64,000 nucleotides of DNA from Perognathus longimembris pacificus (GCF_023159225.1 NC_063169.1:59359934-59423933), one strand, 5' to 3'. Shown: positions 35,165 to 48,445, counted from the stretch's first letter. Numbers and translations: made by a program. Notes: generated by a model from the letters alone, not told the origin.

Positions 35165-36035
35165 CAACTTTTCAGCGTGGAGGTTCCTCAAAAGACTAAA
35201 CTTTGAGCTCCCCTATGACCCAACAGCCCTGCTTTTGGGCACTAACCTACAGGAATATAAACAAGACCACACTAAAGCTACCAGCACAACTATGTTCATC
35301 ACAGCACTATTTACCATCGCCAAAATAAGAAACCAATCCAGATGCCCCTTGGTAGATGAATGGATCAAGAAAATGTGGTACATATACACAATGGAATTCT
35401 ATGCTTCCTTCAAAAAGAATGACATTGCCCTATTTGTAAGGAAGTGAAAAGACTTGGAAAAAACCATAAATGAAATGAGCCAGACTAAAAGAAACACAGA
35501 CTCTATGGTTTTCCTCATTGGTAATAATTAGTATATGTCTAGGATAGTCCTAGCAGAACATCACAATAGCTTGATTGCTATGTATATATAAATACATAAG
35601 ATGATGCTAAGTGAAATGAACTCCAAGTTATGGTAATAAGTGGTTTATCATTGTTGTTGTTAGTTTCAACGTACCATGTAAAATTCTGCCTTTTTCTTTT
35701 GTCTTTCTTTCCCATGGTTTTACCCCTGATGTCACTGTAACTGATTTTGGCACCCTGGATATTATATACATGTTTATTGGAACTAGGGAAGGGAAGGGGA
35801 ACATCAACATGGAAAGACAAAGGGTAAAAGGTGAATCCACGGAACAGCAATACTTACAAAACAATATGCTGTAAACCAACTGTACAACTGGAGGGAAGGG
35901 GAGGGAATTGGCATGAGGAGAAGGTGGGGGGAAATGAAGGAGGAGGTACCAAGTTGGATAAGAAATGTACTCACTGCCTTACCTATGAAACTGTAACCTC
36001 TCTGTATATCACTTTGACAATAAATTAATCAATTA
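35165..36035 (+). mobile_element. L1 copy: ORF2 C-terminus and 3'UTR
   Basis: Residues WIKKMWYIYTMEFYASFKK, coded within 35235-35447, are the recognisable C-terminal end of L1 ORF2p (endonuclease/reverse transcriptase protein). Upstream 'gtggaggttcctcaaaagac' is also ORF2. The 3'UTR follows through 'ttttacccctgatgtcactg' and a G-rich stretch to 'ctttgacaataaattaatc'. The catalytic domains are absent because of 5' truncation, so it is inactive. It is the longest forward-strand copy of the younger L1 family here and a useful reference for the others. Confidence 0.93.
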
Positions 36036-37330
36036 ATTAAAAATATGAATATCATCATATTTTTAGTGTTCCAAATAGTAGGAAGAACATCAGAATAAAA
36101 TTATAATAAATAAGACTTTAAAGCTACATTTTTGACTGTTCCCTGAGATTACAGGAGCTATCCTGACGCATCAGCGTCTTCTTGCTCAATAAAATCTTTC
36201 TTTTAATTTTTTAAAGAAAGATATGTTTTTGTTGGGTCAAAGCTGATTTTGTTTATGTAGGCTATAACTGGTACTGAACAATAACTTGCTGAATGAGTGC
36301 AGCATTTTCTTTTTTTCCTCAGGTTTCTTAGACCCATGAGCCTCTGTGAATCAATCCCTCAGAGTGGTGGGGTACCGGGTGGACTTCCAGATGTGGTATT
36401 GAATTGGAATCTGCAGACACCATTTTTTTTTCATGCATTTTCCAGGAAGGAAATGTAAAGGAGGCACATGAATAGAATTATCTGATAAGAGAAGGTGATG
36501 AACGAGGTCTAAATAAGAAATGGTATGAGGAGAAGGCCAAGAGTGCTCCTCTACAAATTATGGGAATGCATTTTATTAGCTAAATCACAAGTTTGTTGAG
36601 CTTTGTGATCCTTACATCCTTTGCAGTTGAGGGTTGTATTTCTGCAAATTTCAACAGCAATGTTATGGCTAACCCTCAAATGCCCCAGGAAGAGCAGGAC
36701 TTGGTCTCTGCAAAGATACCATGATAGACCTATAGAGATACAAACAGAGAGAGCCTTTCTTTAGAGGTCATGTTTTATCCATGCCCTTTGCTCACTATGA
36801 TCTTGTTTTTGAGGAACATTGCTTTTTTCTCACTTTTTATCATTTTTCTTCTAAGCACATACCTATAATAGACTTAAATCAGCAGCATGCTTCCTCCCTA
36901 TGCTTATTCTAAAGCATCAGGTTCTATAGTTTCTCTTAATTATAATCAGGGATGAACAAGTTGGTTTTTCTCTTTCTTACTAGTTTCATTGGCCCTAGGA
37001 CCCTGACCAAAAAGTAACTGTAGTCCTCTTGAGTTCTTAAGATCGAAGGTGACAGCATTTCTTTGTATAGAACATAATATGTCTATCTAAAATGAGGGTG
37101 CTATGCTTCCAGAAAAGGCCTGGGTTTGAAGGACAGACAGCAATTGGTGTGGGAACAATAGGGTGAAAGGTACACCTCTTTACCTAAGACTAACTTTGTT
37201 AACCTGGATTCTCTGAGGTTAGAAAAGGTGGACTGATGAGGAAGGTAGACAGATTTATGAATTTCAGACCTAATATAGGCAGACAATGACAACAACAACA
37301 ACAACAACAACAAATTTTTAAACAAACAAA
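36036..37330. other. Unrecognised sequence with (CAA)n
   Basis: No element recognised except the (CAA)n tract at 37287-37313. Confidence 0.4.
37287..37313. repeat. (CAA)n microsatellite
   Basis: Read directly. In antisense it gives a leucine run. Confidence 0.92.
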
Positions 37331-37334
37331 AAAT

Positions 37335-37680
37335 CCATGCTGGAAGCTAGTAGCTCATGCCTACTACAATCCTGATTACTTTTAAGGTTGGTATTGGGAG
37401 GATTGTGGTTCAAAGTCAGACGAGGCAGAAGAGTTCATGAGACTCTTGCTCAATCAGTAACTGGTTGATTGAGATAAAAGCTCACAGATGCCTGCCATTC
37501 TAGCTACTGTAAGAAACCTAAAATAGGCAGGAAGGTTTATATATGTGCCTAACTGGAAGAGAGAAGCTGTCCTCAAAAATATGCACTAGGGGCTAGAGGC
37601 ATGGCTTAGCATTAAACCACCTGCCTAGAAAGTCAGAAGTCCTGAGTTCAAATCTCAGTACCACAGACTTAAAAGAAAAA
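37335..37680 (+). mobile_element. Old B1-like and ID-like SINE remains
   Basis: The first part (37335-37500) has 'tagtagctcatgcctactac', 'ggaggattgtggttcaaagt' and 'gttcatgagactcttgctca', a B1-type half. The part at 37591-37680 has 'ggggctagaggcatggctta' and 'gagttcaaatctcagtacca', an ID-type unit with B box and A-rich end. These are probably two insertions. Confidence 0.65.
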
Positions 37681-37714
37681 GCCTTCAAACTTATCCTGCC
37701 CATATGAGGTGGCA

Positions 37715-38060
37715 TAGTTGCAGAGATGTAATAGTTGCTCTAACAAAACACTTGAGGCTGGGTACTTTATAAAGAGTTAGTTTATGATTCTGGTGAGAAG
37801 CGGTCCCAAACAGCATGTCCAGGTGTGGCCCCCGTGCTGTATCATGATGGGGAAATGGAAAGGGAATGAACCAAGTGCAGAAGAAAGCAAGTGGTCTTGC
37901 TTTATAGCATTCTGCTTTTGAGACCATTAACTCATTCCATGGGATCAGCATTAATTCCTCCCAATTATTTTCTACTACCTCCCAATACCACACTGGAGTC
38001 GAACCCTGAGATGTATGATGCTCTGGGGACAAATCAAATCTAAATGTAACTGCAGTTTTT
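37715..38060 (-). mobile_element. THE1/MST-like MaLR LTR, reverse strand
   Basis: 'ttgctctaacaaaacacttg', 'aggctgggtactttataaag' and 'gttagtttatgattctgg', then near 37920-37970 'agaccattaactcattccat', are the antisense order of the THE1/MST LTR. The 157-codon reverse frame across it (37691-38164) is LTR-derived and encodes no known protein. Confidence 0.75.
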
Positions 38061-39120
38061 CTCCTCATCTCATTGCATACCAGTAAAAACGCACCAATTA
38101 GAACAGGTCTACAGATCACACTGTGTGGCAGTGGTTTAAAAGAACCAGGGCTTAAAGACTTCATCTCCTACTGTCCTGTGAACTCCCCTGGCAATCTACA
38201 GTTCCAGAAAAGAGCCTTTGTAGTAAGAATCTCTCTTCTTATTCACCAAGATGGGGATATTAATTCTATCAGCCTGTCAAAGTACATATAAGAGAAAGAA
38301 ATTATGTGTGACTATTTAAAGAAATTTAGTATAAAAATAGAAACTAATATCAGGTTTGCGTATGTGAGACTGGTTCATAGGACATCAAGAAAATTTTGAG
38401 GCAAATAGGAAAAAGGGATATAAACAGCAGCCCTACACCTCAGTATAAGCTAGAGGATTCCAGAAAGGATCCTTCTGTGATTGAACTCCAGATCACACTA
38501 TAAAAGACTCTCAGATCCGTGACTCCCTAGAAGACAGAAATGGCTATAGTACAATATTGTAGAATTTTCTAGAAATCTACTCTGTAGGATGTTAAAAGAA
38601 TTTCCTATGAAGCTTATTGAGGATATGTCTAACATGGCGAAACTTCTGGATGCTTTAACACAGGAACCTCTCCAGTCCTGTTCTCTGCTTGTTGTTTTAG
38701 CTTCTGCTACTTGCCCTCAGCTGCGCTGCACTTTAGTACGAAGCAGGTCAAGTGGTTATGTAGACTGTGATCTGTTCTCAGGTCCCTTGAAATTCATTTT
38801 TAGGATCTGAAGCAAGTGCAAGGAGGTTATAAATCTTCTGAAAACATTGAAGCCTTTCCCCAGAATGGCTTAGGGCTCATTTACAGCAATAGGGCAAAAA
38901 ATATAATTAGCTTGGTGGTTTCTAAGCTATATTTTAGAGGACTTATTAATTTGATTTCTTTAAGTTGCATGAAGTGTAAATCCATCTTTTCTAATTAAAC
39001 AAAAAGAATTCATGGGAAAAATATCGAAGAAGCTCTTAAACTTAAAGGAAGGCTCAACAGCCTGAGTTTGGAAGGCTATTTGGAAGTGTAATGCTGGGAA
39101 CTCAGCCTTGTATACAATGT
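38061..39120. other. Unrecognised sequence
   Basis: No gene or family recognised. Confidence 0.4.
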
Positions 39121-39124
39121 CCTT

Positions 39125-39485
39125 TCTACTTTTTTTAAAAAAAAAATTTATTGTCAAACTGATGTACAGAGAGGTTACAGTTTCATATGTTAGGCATTGG
39201 ATACATTTTTTGTACTGTTTGTTACCTCCTCCCTCATACTCCCCTCCCCCTTCCCCTTTTCCCTCTCCCCCCATGAGTTGTTGGTTTACACCAAACAGTT
39301 TTGCAAGTATTGCTTTTGTAGTCCTTTATCTTTTTATCCTGTGTCTCTCGATTTTGGTATTCCCTTTCAGTTTCCTAGTTCTAATACCTGTATACATGGT
39401 TTCCAATGTACTCAGATAAGATATAGTGATAGTGCAGGTGCAACCACAGGAAGGGGATACAAGAGGATCATCAACAACAGAAGAT
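39125..39485 (-). mobile_element. L1 3' end, reverse strand
   Basis: 'actgatgtacagagaggtta', 'tgtactgtttgttacctcct', 'ccaaacagttttgcaagta', 'ctcgattttggtattccctt' and 'gtgcaaccacaggaagggga' match the copies at 5430 and 55726 in the same orientation. The left end is an A/T-rich run. Confidence 0.92.
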
Positions 39486-40716
39486 CTAGCCAGAAACTCA
39501 ACTCAACTCAGCTCCAATGAGACCGAGTCTTCAGGTTTCATCACCAGGCATAAAAGAGACACTTACTGATCCAGAAAGATTTTCCATGAATGGCCTCAGG
39601 AACAGAGTTATTTAAGTATGGCTTTGTCCAACTGTGAATTGAATGCCAAGATCACTGGCATTCTGTTGAGCCAGACAGGCAATGGAGATAAGGCTGTACA
39701 AAGAAAAAACCTGACCTATAGTTGGATGTTGCTAAGAAACCATTTGAGCAAGTCTCTGGGAGAAGTCAGCCCAGTTCCCTCAAGAGATAAACTCTTTCTC
39801 ATTTGGGAATGTTCAATATGTCACTAGTAAGAAATTCATTTCCATCAGATAAATCCTGGAAATAATGAACATCTTCCTGGTAACTCTCCTCACCCTTTTT
39901 CCAAGGAGCTGAAAATGGTCATTAATACAAAGTCTGTGTTTATTGGTTCATGAAATTGAGTGTGTATAGCCTTTGATAGGGTATCATCATGAGAGTGAAA
40001 GTGTGGGAGGGGGCAGAAAACAAACTTCATATTGAAGACTCAATTTATTTGACAAGATACTATAACAAAGAAGTCCTCATAGCTAGGAAAATCTTGGGCT
40101 TTTGTTTGCTTTGCCAAAGTAGAGACAACAGAGCAAGAGCAGGTGTTTTCTCTATTCTTCTCCTCTCGGAGGCCCGGCCCACCTCTTCTTATTGTTCACC
40201 TCTTTTGCGAGGCAACCACTGGACCCGGATGGCATTGACTGCTACACTCAAGGACACAGCTCAGAGTTTTCCTGTCACTAAGAGTGCTTAATGAGAGGCC
40301 ACAGGGGACAATTGCATCTGAAAATTCTCAGTGTCCTCAAGGAGACACCAAGGCATTTTGAGAAATAGAAAGATGTTCTAACAACAGAAGAAAATATGAA
40401 ACATTTCAGTGGATAAACATCCTTATAAGGTAAACATACTTAACAGAAGCACCATACCATTCCTTTTGTCAGTATCTGTGAGCTTTGAGTGTGTCTCTAG
40501 CTGGATTTCACAGGGTTTTTGTGATCAAGTATTTGTCAGGATGGTGTGAAAGGAGTAGTGAGATAAGGTTCAAGGAATCACACCCCTCTACACACCCATC
40601 CAACCACAGACACATCCCACACTCATTATATGCTTTCAGAACCACAATACCAAAAATAAAACCAACTGTAACTCCACAAGTTCATACCTTCACACATATC
40701 CAAAGCATTCTCACAT
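39486..40716. other. Unrecognised sequence
   Basis: No element recognised. The right end, from about 40575, is notably poor in G on the forward strand. Confidence 0.4.
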
Positions 40717-40803
40717 AAAGTAACAAACAGGACAAGAAATGTACCCAAGGCCTAATGTATGAAACTGTAACCTCTTTGTACATCAATTTGACAATAAAAT
40801 AGA
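40717..40803 (+). mobile_element. Very short L1 3' stub
   Basis: About 85 bp: 'aagtaacaaacaggacaaga', 'gaaactgtaacctctttgta', 'tttgacaataaaata'. It is an extreme 5' truncation. Confidence 0.8.
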
Positions 40804-40985
40804 AAATGCAAAATATCATAAATGCACCAACCATCTATGTATACTACACTTACCCAACAATTACCACCATTGATTATACATCATACTTAAGTAGAGCCCT
40901 TCATATTACAGTTAAATATGTAACAAACATACAGGATACTGCTCATTATCAGAGGTACATGTTCTATGACCAAAGCTTCACCCAT

Positions 40986-41027
<42 letters not shown>

Positions 41028-42764
41028 CCAAACCTCACAAATACAGAACTTCAATGTATAAAGTTATTCAGTTATTCCTAGCTGCCCAACACAAATGACA
41101 CAGTAGACTTCCCATACATACATAATAGACAGAACACACAACCATCTACACTTCCAGCTAATTATCAACTGGTACTCTGAAGAAGGGTCTTTTGGGGAAA
41201 GCTTTCTTATTGTTGTGAACCAAGGCTGCTTACATGCTCCCGTTTTTTCCTTTCCACAAGGGAATTTTAATTTGCCTATAAGGTATTTTCCCTTGTGAAG
41301 ACATTTCTGTCCTTCCTGGGCCTCACTGTGCACAACAGCACATCCTGGACTATGTTCATTCATGGCAACTGAACAGGTCTTGAGTCTGACTTCCTTGTAG
41401 TGGTAGTGAAAGAGTTTTATGGGCAGGAAAATAGTGTACTGAAGAGGCAGGGTTGACTTCCCTTAATTTTCAATGCTTATTATTGTTGCTGGGGACAATG
41501 GTACCTTGCCAATAGTCACTATTATCAGCAAACGGTTCAAGGTGGAATCTTATGAGTGACATTCAACAAGAAATTGGGAAAGAAAATGATGGGCATTATT
41601 TTTAGCTGAAGAAATGAGAGTGCTTTCTCTGCCTTTCTTCCCTTTTCTGCCTGCACTTAGGAACTCAGTGAGTGGATGGTATGTCACATGATAGCAGTAG
41701 TGAGGGTCCTGGGATTATCAAACAAAGGAAGAACTTCCACCAAGAACACCCAGGCTGAACTATCACATGAGAGAAAAGAAAAGCTTTTTATTTTGAGCTA
41801 CTATAATGTGAGATTTACTGATCCCAGCAGTCGGCATGTCACTAATGTATACCTATACACTGCACACACACAAGACACACCCACTTCCTCACACTCCTGT
41901 GGGAGCTTCAGGGACTTCAATGCTGTACCAGCACTTGGAGCAGCCAGTCCCAGGATCTATCAATAGGCCGGGATACTGATGGGACAATTACAATTAGCCA
42001 AGTTCTTGATTAGCACATTTGCTGGAGTGTTCTTCCTTTTCCAGGGTCAGGATCTCTCTTGAAATAAGACGGGTGAGTGGAGAGGTGGAATAGAAGGTGA
42101 TAAGCTGGGGTGAAAGGTTGAGGTGCATAGGTGGTTCCTCCTAGAAATGGATAAGTGGGGCAACTTGCAGGCGGTGATGACCAGCTCCTGGCAGAACTAG
42201 GTAGGATGGGGGTTCTTGAGTCTTCGTCCAGTGAGCTCTTTGTTTGAAAGGTGTCCTTCACAATGTAAGAATGGACTCGAATCACACATGTAGGAAAGAT
42301 CTGTTATCGTAAAAAAAAAAAAAGTCTTACTCTTAGAGGAAATGAAAACTATGCACAACCACAGAGTTTGAGTCTCCTTCAAACTGCCACCATCTCACCC
42401 TCCATAGCTTCATGAATGACTGAAGCAGAAGGGGCCATGGCCAAGAATAACCACCGACTCCCCACTCATTATGGAATTTACTTATATGCTAAAAAAGTCT
42501 TTTACAGTTTGTATTTTTAATATTTAATTTTTGAACCTCATTATTTTTGTAAGTTTAAATAAATATTTTAAGTGTACCGTCTGCTCTATCTGCCTAGATT
42601 TCTCAGCAGATGGCCCTGCTGTATTAACAAGGACTCTTGAGAACATCAGATATGAACTTTTAAAATCCTGACTGATTTTCCCTTCCAAATGTGTACTGTG
42701 TGCTTTCTCTCTTTTTCCCTCTCTCCTGCTTTCCCTGTTACCCTCTCTCTCTCTTTTTGTAATT
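40804..42764. other. Unrecognised sequence; G-poor left part with (CA)n
   Basis: A (CA)n tract lies at 40988-41025. The part around 41690-41840 has a vaguely MaLR-like order ('acacccaggctgaactatca', 'ttgagctactataatgtg') that I do not call. An A-run at 42311-42323 has no AATAAA before it. Confidence 0.4.
40988..41025. repeat. (CA)n microsatellite
   Basis: Read directly. Confidence 0.95.
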
Positions 42765-43010
42765 TTTTTTTGTCCTAGTTCTGGGGCTTGAACTCAGGGT
42801 CTCCTCCTTTTGCTTGGCCTTTTTGCTCAAGGCTGGTGCCCTACTACTTGAGATATGCCTCTAGTTACAGATTAGTGCTGGTTATTTGAAGATAAGGGTC
42901 TTGTGGATTTATCTATCCAGACCAGCTTTGAGTAGCTATACTCAGATCTCAGCCCCTTGAGCAGTTAGGAACACAGGTGTGAGTCACTAGTGCCTAGCAG
43001 CACTGTGCTT
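42765..43010 (-). mobile_element. B1-ID composite SINE
   Basis: Forward-strand order 'gttctggggcttgaactcag', 'ttttgctcaaggctggtgcc' (tRNA-like half), then 'agataagggtcttgtggatt', 'gatctcagccccttgagcag' and 'gtgagtcactagtgcc' (B1-type half) show a reverse-strand copy with divergence typical of the older SINEs here. Confidence 0.82.
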
Positions 43011-43189
43011 TTTCTTACCTAATTTCAAGACTTTGAATTCCTTTGCCTGTCTGGTTCTGAATTCTACACCTTTGTTTGCAGTCCCAGTTTTCTTTAGCTT
43101 TTCCTGCAGTTGCACCTTCAAATAGTCTTTTATTCTTTCTCTTCCACATTTAAACATTCACTGTTTTCTATAAGCAGGTGCATGTCACT

Positions 43190-44319
43190 TTAAAAATGAT
43201 TTGACAGCACACTCAAAAAGTGGAAGGCATCCCATAATCATGAATGTGGAGAATTACTATTGTTCATACTATCTCAGATGTTCTACAGATTCTATCCAAG
43301 TCCCATCAAAATACCAATGATATCCTTCACATAATGAGAAAAAATATCTCTAAAATATGTGTGGAACCATGAACTAAACAAAGTAGAATGCCTCCACCAA
43401 ATAGCCAAACTAATTGTAAGCAAAATGATAAAGGGAAAGATATTGCACTACCTGGCTTGAAAATATTCTCCAAAGCTATAGTGATCAAAATAGTGGCGAT
43501 TTCCTGAAACAGACATAGAGACCAATGGAACTGAATAGTGAGAGGACCTATCTCCCCATCCCCAACACATACCTGTGCAGCCAACCGTCACTAGTGGACC
43601 TAAGAACGTGACGTGCAGAAAAAGAGCCTTCTCAATAAACTATGATGGATTTCCACAGACAGGAGAAGGAAACTAGATCTTTCTCATACACCAGTTATAA
43701 AATCAACTCAAAACAGATGGAAGACCCACAGACAATAAATAAAAATTACAAAACCATTAGAAGCACACATAGGACAAAATGCTTCAGGACACTGGAATAA
43801 GAAATGGTTTCTTGACAAGACTCCAAAAAAAATGAAAAACAAAACTAAAAATAGGCAAATGGAATTACATTAAATTAAAAACCCTGTGCATACCACAATA
43901 AACAATCAACCAAATAAAGAGAAAACCTACAGAATGGGAGGAAATACTGACAAAGCATACATCTGACAAGAGGTTCAAATACATATTATGCAAGGAATGC
44001 CAAAAATTGGATAGCAAAACCAACACAAAATATTCCAAAATGACTAGATATAAGAATTGGACAGTAGACCTAAATAGACATTTCTCAAGAGAAGAAATAG
44101 ACCAACAGGTATATGAAAAATAGTCAATTTCATCCATCATTAGGAAAATACAAGTCAAAACCAAACTAGATGTCACCTCACTTTGGTAAGAGCAGCTGTT
44201 ATCAAAAAGACCAAAGATAATAAGCTCCAGTGAGGATGTGGAACAAAGGAAATCTTTCAACAGTTCAGAGAGAACTGTAAATTAGTTCAACTACTATGTA
44301 ATAAGGGTGAACATTACTC
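43190..44319 (+). mobile_element. Old L1 ORF2 relic, left part
   Basis: 'gattctatccaagtcccatc', 'caaagctatagtgatcaaaa' and 'gaccaatggaactgaatagt' are forward-strand L1 ORF2 sequence with multiple stops. Later parts ('gacagtagacctaaataga', 'catttctcaagagaagaaat') also match ORF2. The long reverse frame at 43865-44260 is only its antisense. The SINE at 44335 splits the copy. Confidence 0.88.
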
Positions 44320-44334
44320 AAAATATTAAGAGCA

Positions 44335-44527
44335 AGGGGCTGGGAATGTGGCCTAGTGGTAGAATGCTTGCTTTGTATACATGAAGCCCTGGGTTCGATT
44401 TCTCAGCACCACATATATGGAAAAAGCCAGAAGTGGTGCTGTGGCTCAAGTGGTAGAGTGCTAGCCTTGAGCAAAAAGAAGCCAGGGATAGTACTTAGGC
44501 CCTGAGTTCAGTCCCCAGGACTGGAAA
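44335..44527 (+). mobile_element. ID-like dimeric SINE with 15-bp target duplications
   Basis: Duplications aaaatattaagagca lie at 44320-44334 and 44528-44542. It is a 'ggctgggaatgtgg' / 'gtggtagaatgc' variant, like the one at 48614, and inserted into the old L1. Confidence 0.96.
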
Positions 44528-44542
44528 AAAATATTAAGAGCA

Positions 44543-45010
44543 GAACTACCACAGGATTCTCCCATCCCACTACTGTCTATGTAGATACAAAGAAAATGAA
44601 ATCCGTATGTAGCAGAGACAGTGGCAATCCTGTGTTTACTGGAAAACTGTTCATTTTAGACAGGAAATGGAAACAACCTGCCTATTCACTGATGTGTGGA
44701 TATAGAGAACACAATACATATACACAATGGAATCCCATTCAATCTTAACATGACGTAAATCCTGTCATTTGTGCCATGGATGGATCTGGAGATCATTCAA
44801 TTAAGTGAAGAACTGGTCACAGAAAGATGGTTACTAGATAATCTTACTCCCCTGTAGAATATGAAGGCATGATCTTATAGAACTTGAGAGTAGACTCATG
44901 GTTACCAGAGGCTGGAGGGAAGATGTCTAGAATAGAAAGCAAAGAGGATGCACTACTGAGGAGAATATGTTATATTGCCTTTTATAATCTTTTAACTTTT
45001 CCTTCCTAGG
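44543..45010 (+). mobile_element. Old L1 relic, right part
   Basis: 'acatatacacaatggaatcc', 'gccatggatggatctggaga' and 'ctcatggttaccagaggctg' continue the ORF2 end and 3'UTR of the copy begun at 43190. Confidence 0.85.
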
Positions 45011-48000
45011 TGGTTAATTTTATAGGCTGGGATGCAGGATGCTCAGATTGCTGGGAAAACATTATTTCTCATTGTACCTGTGAGCGTGTTTGGAAGACAT
45101 TAGCATTTGGGTCAGTAGACTGAAGAAAAAAGGTGTGTGTCTGGGGCATTGCCAAATCGGTTGAAGGACCAAATGGAACAAAAGAAACAGGGTATTATTA
45201 AAGCTTCCAAATGGCTTTCACGTAGAATGACCTTCTAAAAGAAACTTTTTACTAATCTCATGGCTTTGAAATTTTATTTTTCCTCATAAAATAGTATTCA
45301 ATAAAGAATAGAGGTTATAAGAGCTTTTTATATACAAATAAGGTAGAAATAAGGTAATGTAGAAATATAGCGAACAAAGGTGTATAGAAACAAATTTAAA
45401 TAATTCAACCTAGTTATAGTTTCTTTTTTGGAATAATTCCTATGGTTCTTGAAACTTCTGTAGTTTCCTTTTAACTGCTTATCTGTCCTTTATCCTCGTT
45501 TATAACTTTGTATATGATTAAACATTGATATTTTGTGTGTGGGGGGCATATCCTATTTAGGCATATGGCTTCCCTTATTCGGCGTAGCCTTTTTAGTGGT
45601 TTTATTCATAACATCACTAAGTTCTCTCTCTCTCTCTCTTTTCCTACGTCACCTATTATATATACCATCAGTACCACTGTCTTTTCTACAAAAGAATTAT
45701 ACTTTCAGCTTCCTTCTGAGTATTTTGATGTTCTCTTAGAAGGCAAAGAATGGTATGTTCAAACCTAACTCATTTCTTCTACCATTAATAGTTCTCTGCC
45801 CAGGTCCTTACAAGTTTCATAAGCTAAATACCTAAGACTAGAGATTTTATAGTCTCTTTGTACAATGATAGGGAACAAATACTGTTATCTAGGATAACTG
45901 ACTTTTTATTCTCTTCTCTGTCCACCAGTTCCCAGTATCTTAATCCAAGCACAGATCACTTCTTACCTGGGGAAATACAAAAATAAATCTTTGTGGATCT
46001 CTCTCTGTCCTTCTCCCTACCCAACCCTAAATACACCAATATATCTTGTCACTAGAATAGAAGGGTTCTTCTATAACACCAATTGATTTTTTAGATATCA
46101 AACTTACTGGTTTTTTTTTCTTATAGTAGGCTGCATAGATCAAGACAATGATGTGTCATTTTTTCTGCATAGGATGCTCTTTTCTTACCTTTCCTTCTGC
46201 CAGTATGAGAAGCAGTATATTCTACTCCTACTCCTTGTGCAAGATTCATGTCCTGAGAAAATTCTTTTCAAATGTTCTCCTTTTCAAGAATGTTCCTAAC
46301 AAATATAAGAAGTTGTACCAATGTTTTCCTAAGGACAATGGAAAAGAGTTAGATATAAGAACAGAAGAAAGAGAAATAAAGGATGAAGAAAAATAAAGGG
46401 AAAGAAAAGGATAGACAGATGTAGGAAGGAAAGTATACTTATTGACTGCACTGTTTGCTAAAATTAGGGAAATTTAAAAGAGGAAGCATTAAATATATGT
46501 TTATTTCTGTTTGAGAGCACATCAAAATATGCATGTGACTGATTAATCACTAGATCTAACACCATGCTTACCTTGTGAGATTAACACTTATTAGAGGAAA
46601 TAAATGTGTTTTATTCTCTGTCTTACCTTTGTTATGATTCAGAGTGCAGGGACACTGTTGTTATGCCAGAATAAAAGAAATATTAGCATTTCACATCATA
46701 ATGCATTTTGACCATCAATGAGAGCAACAAGTATTGTTCAGCTTGTTTCTTTTCTATCTTATCTTTCTATTTTTGTATTTTAATGACCTCCTTAGATTTT
46801 TCTGGTTAAATATATTCCACCAGTTTTGAGTTATTTTTTGAAGGAAATGATTAGGTAAAAAAACAACAACCCTGTTAGAGGAAAAGTTTGCAGGAATATG
46901 AGTTAATCAAAGCACAAATGAAAGAGGATTAAGTTTGATGAGATGGTTACAATCTAAATATTTTCCCCCCAACTCTCCAATCAAGACAAGGGTCTTATTC
47001 TTAAGAGAGTTATTATCTAATTGGGAAGACAGAATACATACATAAAAAGATGAATAGCACTACAGGGAATCCAAATGAGTGAACTGGATAGTACATCCTT
47101 CAATTTTCAGAATTGGAAGTAGTGTCTAGAAGCTAGATAGATGGGTTTTGAAACGATCTTCAAAGCAATTGAGAGAGTATCTTTAGCAGTGTGGGGGAGT
47201 GATGGTTAATGAACACAGGGTTTCTTTGGGGAGTGATGAAAATCTTCTAAAACTGTGGTGATCCTTGCACAAGTCTTCCATGACCATAATAAACAGCACT
47301 AAATTATATAGTATTGATGGCTGAGTTATATTTCAATAATGCTAGTATATTAAAAAAATATTGCCTGTGATCTTGGCACCAGTTATGGAAATGGAGGCTT
47401 CAGCTTCTATGGATGTTATCTTTCTCTCCTTTTCTGTAAATGAGTTCACAAGTTACTCCTCCATTGAGAGCCCAAATCCAGAATAGGCACACATGACAGC
47501 ATGTCGTGTCATGTCCCTGAGTCATTGACACTGGCATAGGGACTGTAGACATGCCACCTTTCTATTTTAACACAACGGTTTTGCTGTGTTTGGTGGCAGC
47601 TAGAGGGTGTTCTGTGAGGGAAAAACACAAAGAAAAGACCAGAATGGATGCTGAGTGATCCATCTTTGCCCATTTTATTCAGGTACTTACTTTCCTTTGA
47701 TTTTGCTCTGTACAATGGGGCTGGGCAGGGAGGAATGGCTTTTGTAGATTATATCTATGAGTTGGAACAATGAAACTTTCAGCTTGGTTTGGCCAGCAGG
47801 AGACTACTGGGCAAGATGACTGGAGAAGAAGAACTGAGAATTCTGGGTATTCTTTCCTCTTCCTTTCTGACTTGAGGCTGCATCTCTGGTAGCACAGACA
47901 TTTTCTCTGTTGCTATAGCTGCTCTCATGGTTCCAGCTCCTAATGGGTGATGTTCAGTGCTCATCTTTCCATCAACATCTCCCATTCCTTATTCTGCTAA

Positions 48001-48060
48001 CCAAGATGAGTGGCTGGGAATCTACATGGTACCTCACCATCCCTTGTGCTAAATGTAGCC
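45011..48060. other. Unrecognised AT-rich sequence
   Basis: No recognisable gene or repeat family in about 3 kb, apart from a (TC)n tract at 45622-45640. Frames at 45533-45768, 46148-46396 and 47509-47985 have no domain that I know. Confidence 0.4.
45622..45640. repeat. (TC)n microsatellite
   Basis: Read directly. Confidence 0.88.
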
Positions 48061-48445
48061 TTCATGTCCTTCAAAATTCATGTGTTGAAATAAAATGCTT
48101 GCTGTTTTGGAATTAAGTAAGAGATGGAACTTTTTGAAACATAAGGTTAAGTTATGAGAGCAGAGCCCGTACCAAGGAGTAAGTGCCTTATAAAAGAGGC
48201 AGAGGAAGGTAGCTTAGAACTTTTCTGCCCTAGTTCTACCTTCTGTCATGTGAGGACACAGCATTCATTCTTGCCAAGGGCACAGCAGTAAGGAGGCCTC
48301 TTGGAAGCAGAGACATTAGACCCTCACTACACACTGAATGTGCAAACTTCTTGACCTTGGACTCCTCACTATTCAGAACTGTGATGAATATACTTTGATG
48401 ATTTATAATTTACCTAATCTGGGGTATTTTATTATTGTAGGATAA
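48061..48445 (+). mobile_element. MaLR-type LTR, nearly complete
   Basis: 'caaaattcatgtgttgaaat', 'taaggttaagttatgagagc', 'ccttataaaagaggcagagg', 'catgtgaggacacagc' and 'ctattcagaactgtgatgaa' are the ordered blocks of an MST/MLT1 LTR. The TATA-like 'ttataaaag' is retained near 48188. Confidence 0.85.

Noticed and set aside
35235..35447. 70-codon frame as a gene
   Set aside because: It is the C-terminal end of L1 ORF2 in a 5'-truncated copy (WYIYTM motif), not a host gene.
37691..38164. 157-codon reverse frame
   Set aside because: It overlaps a reverse-strand THE1/MST-like LTR almost completely; MaLR LTRs encode no protein and no domain was seen.
43865..44260. 131-codon reverse frame with membrane-like hydrophobic segments
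   Set aside because: It is the antisense of a decayed forward-strand L1 ORF2; hydrophobicity comes from A-rich coding read in reverse.
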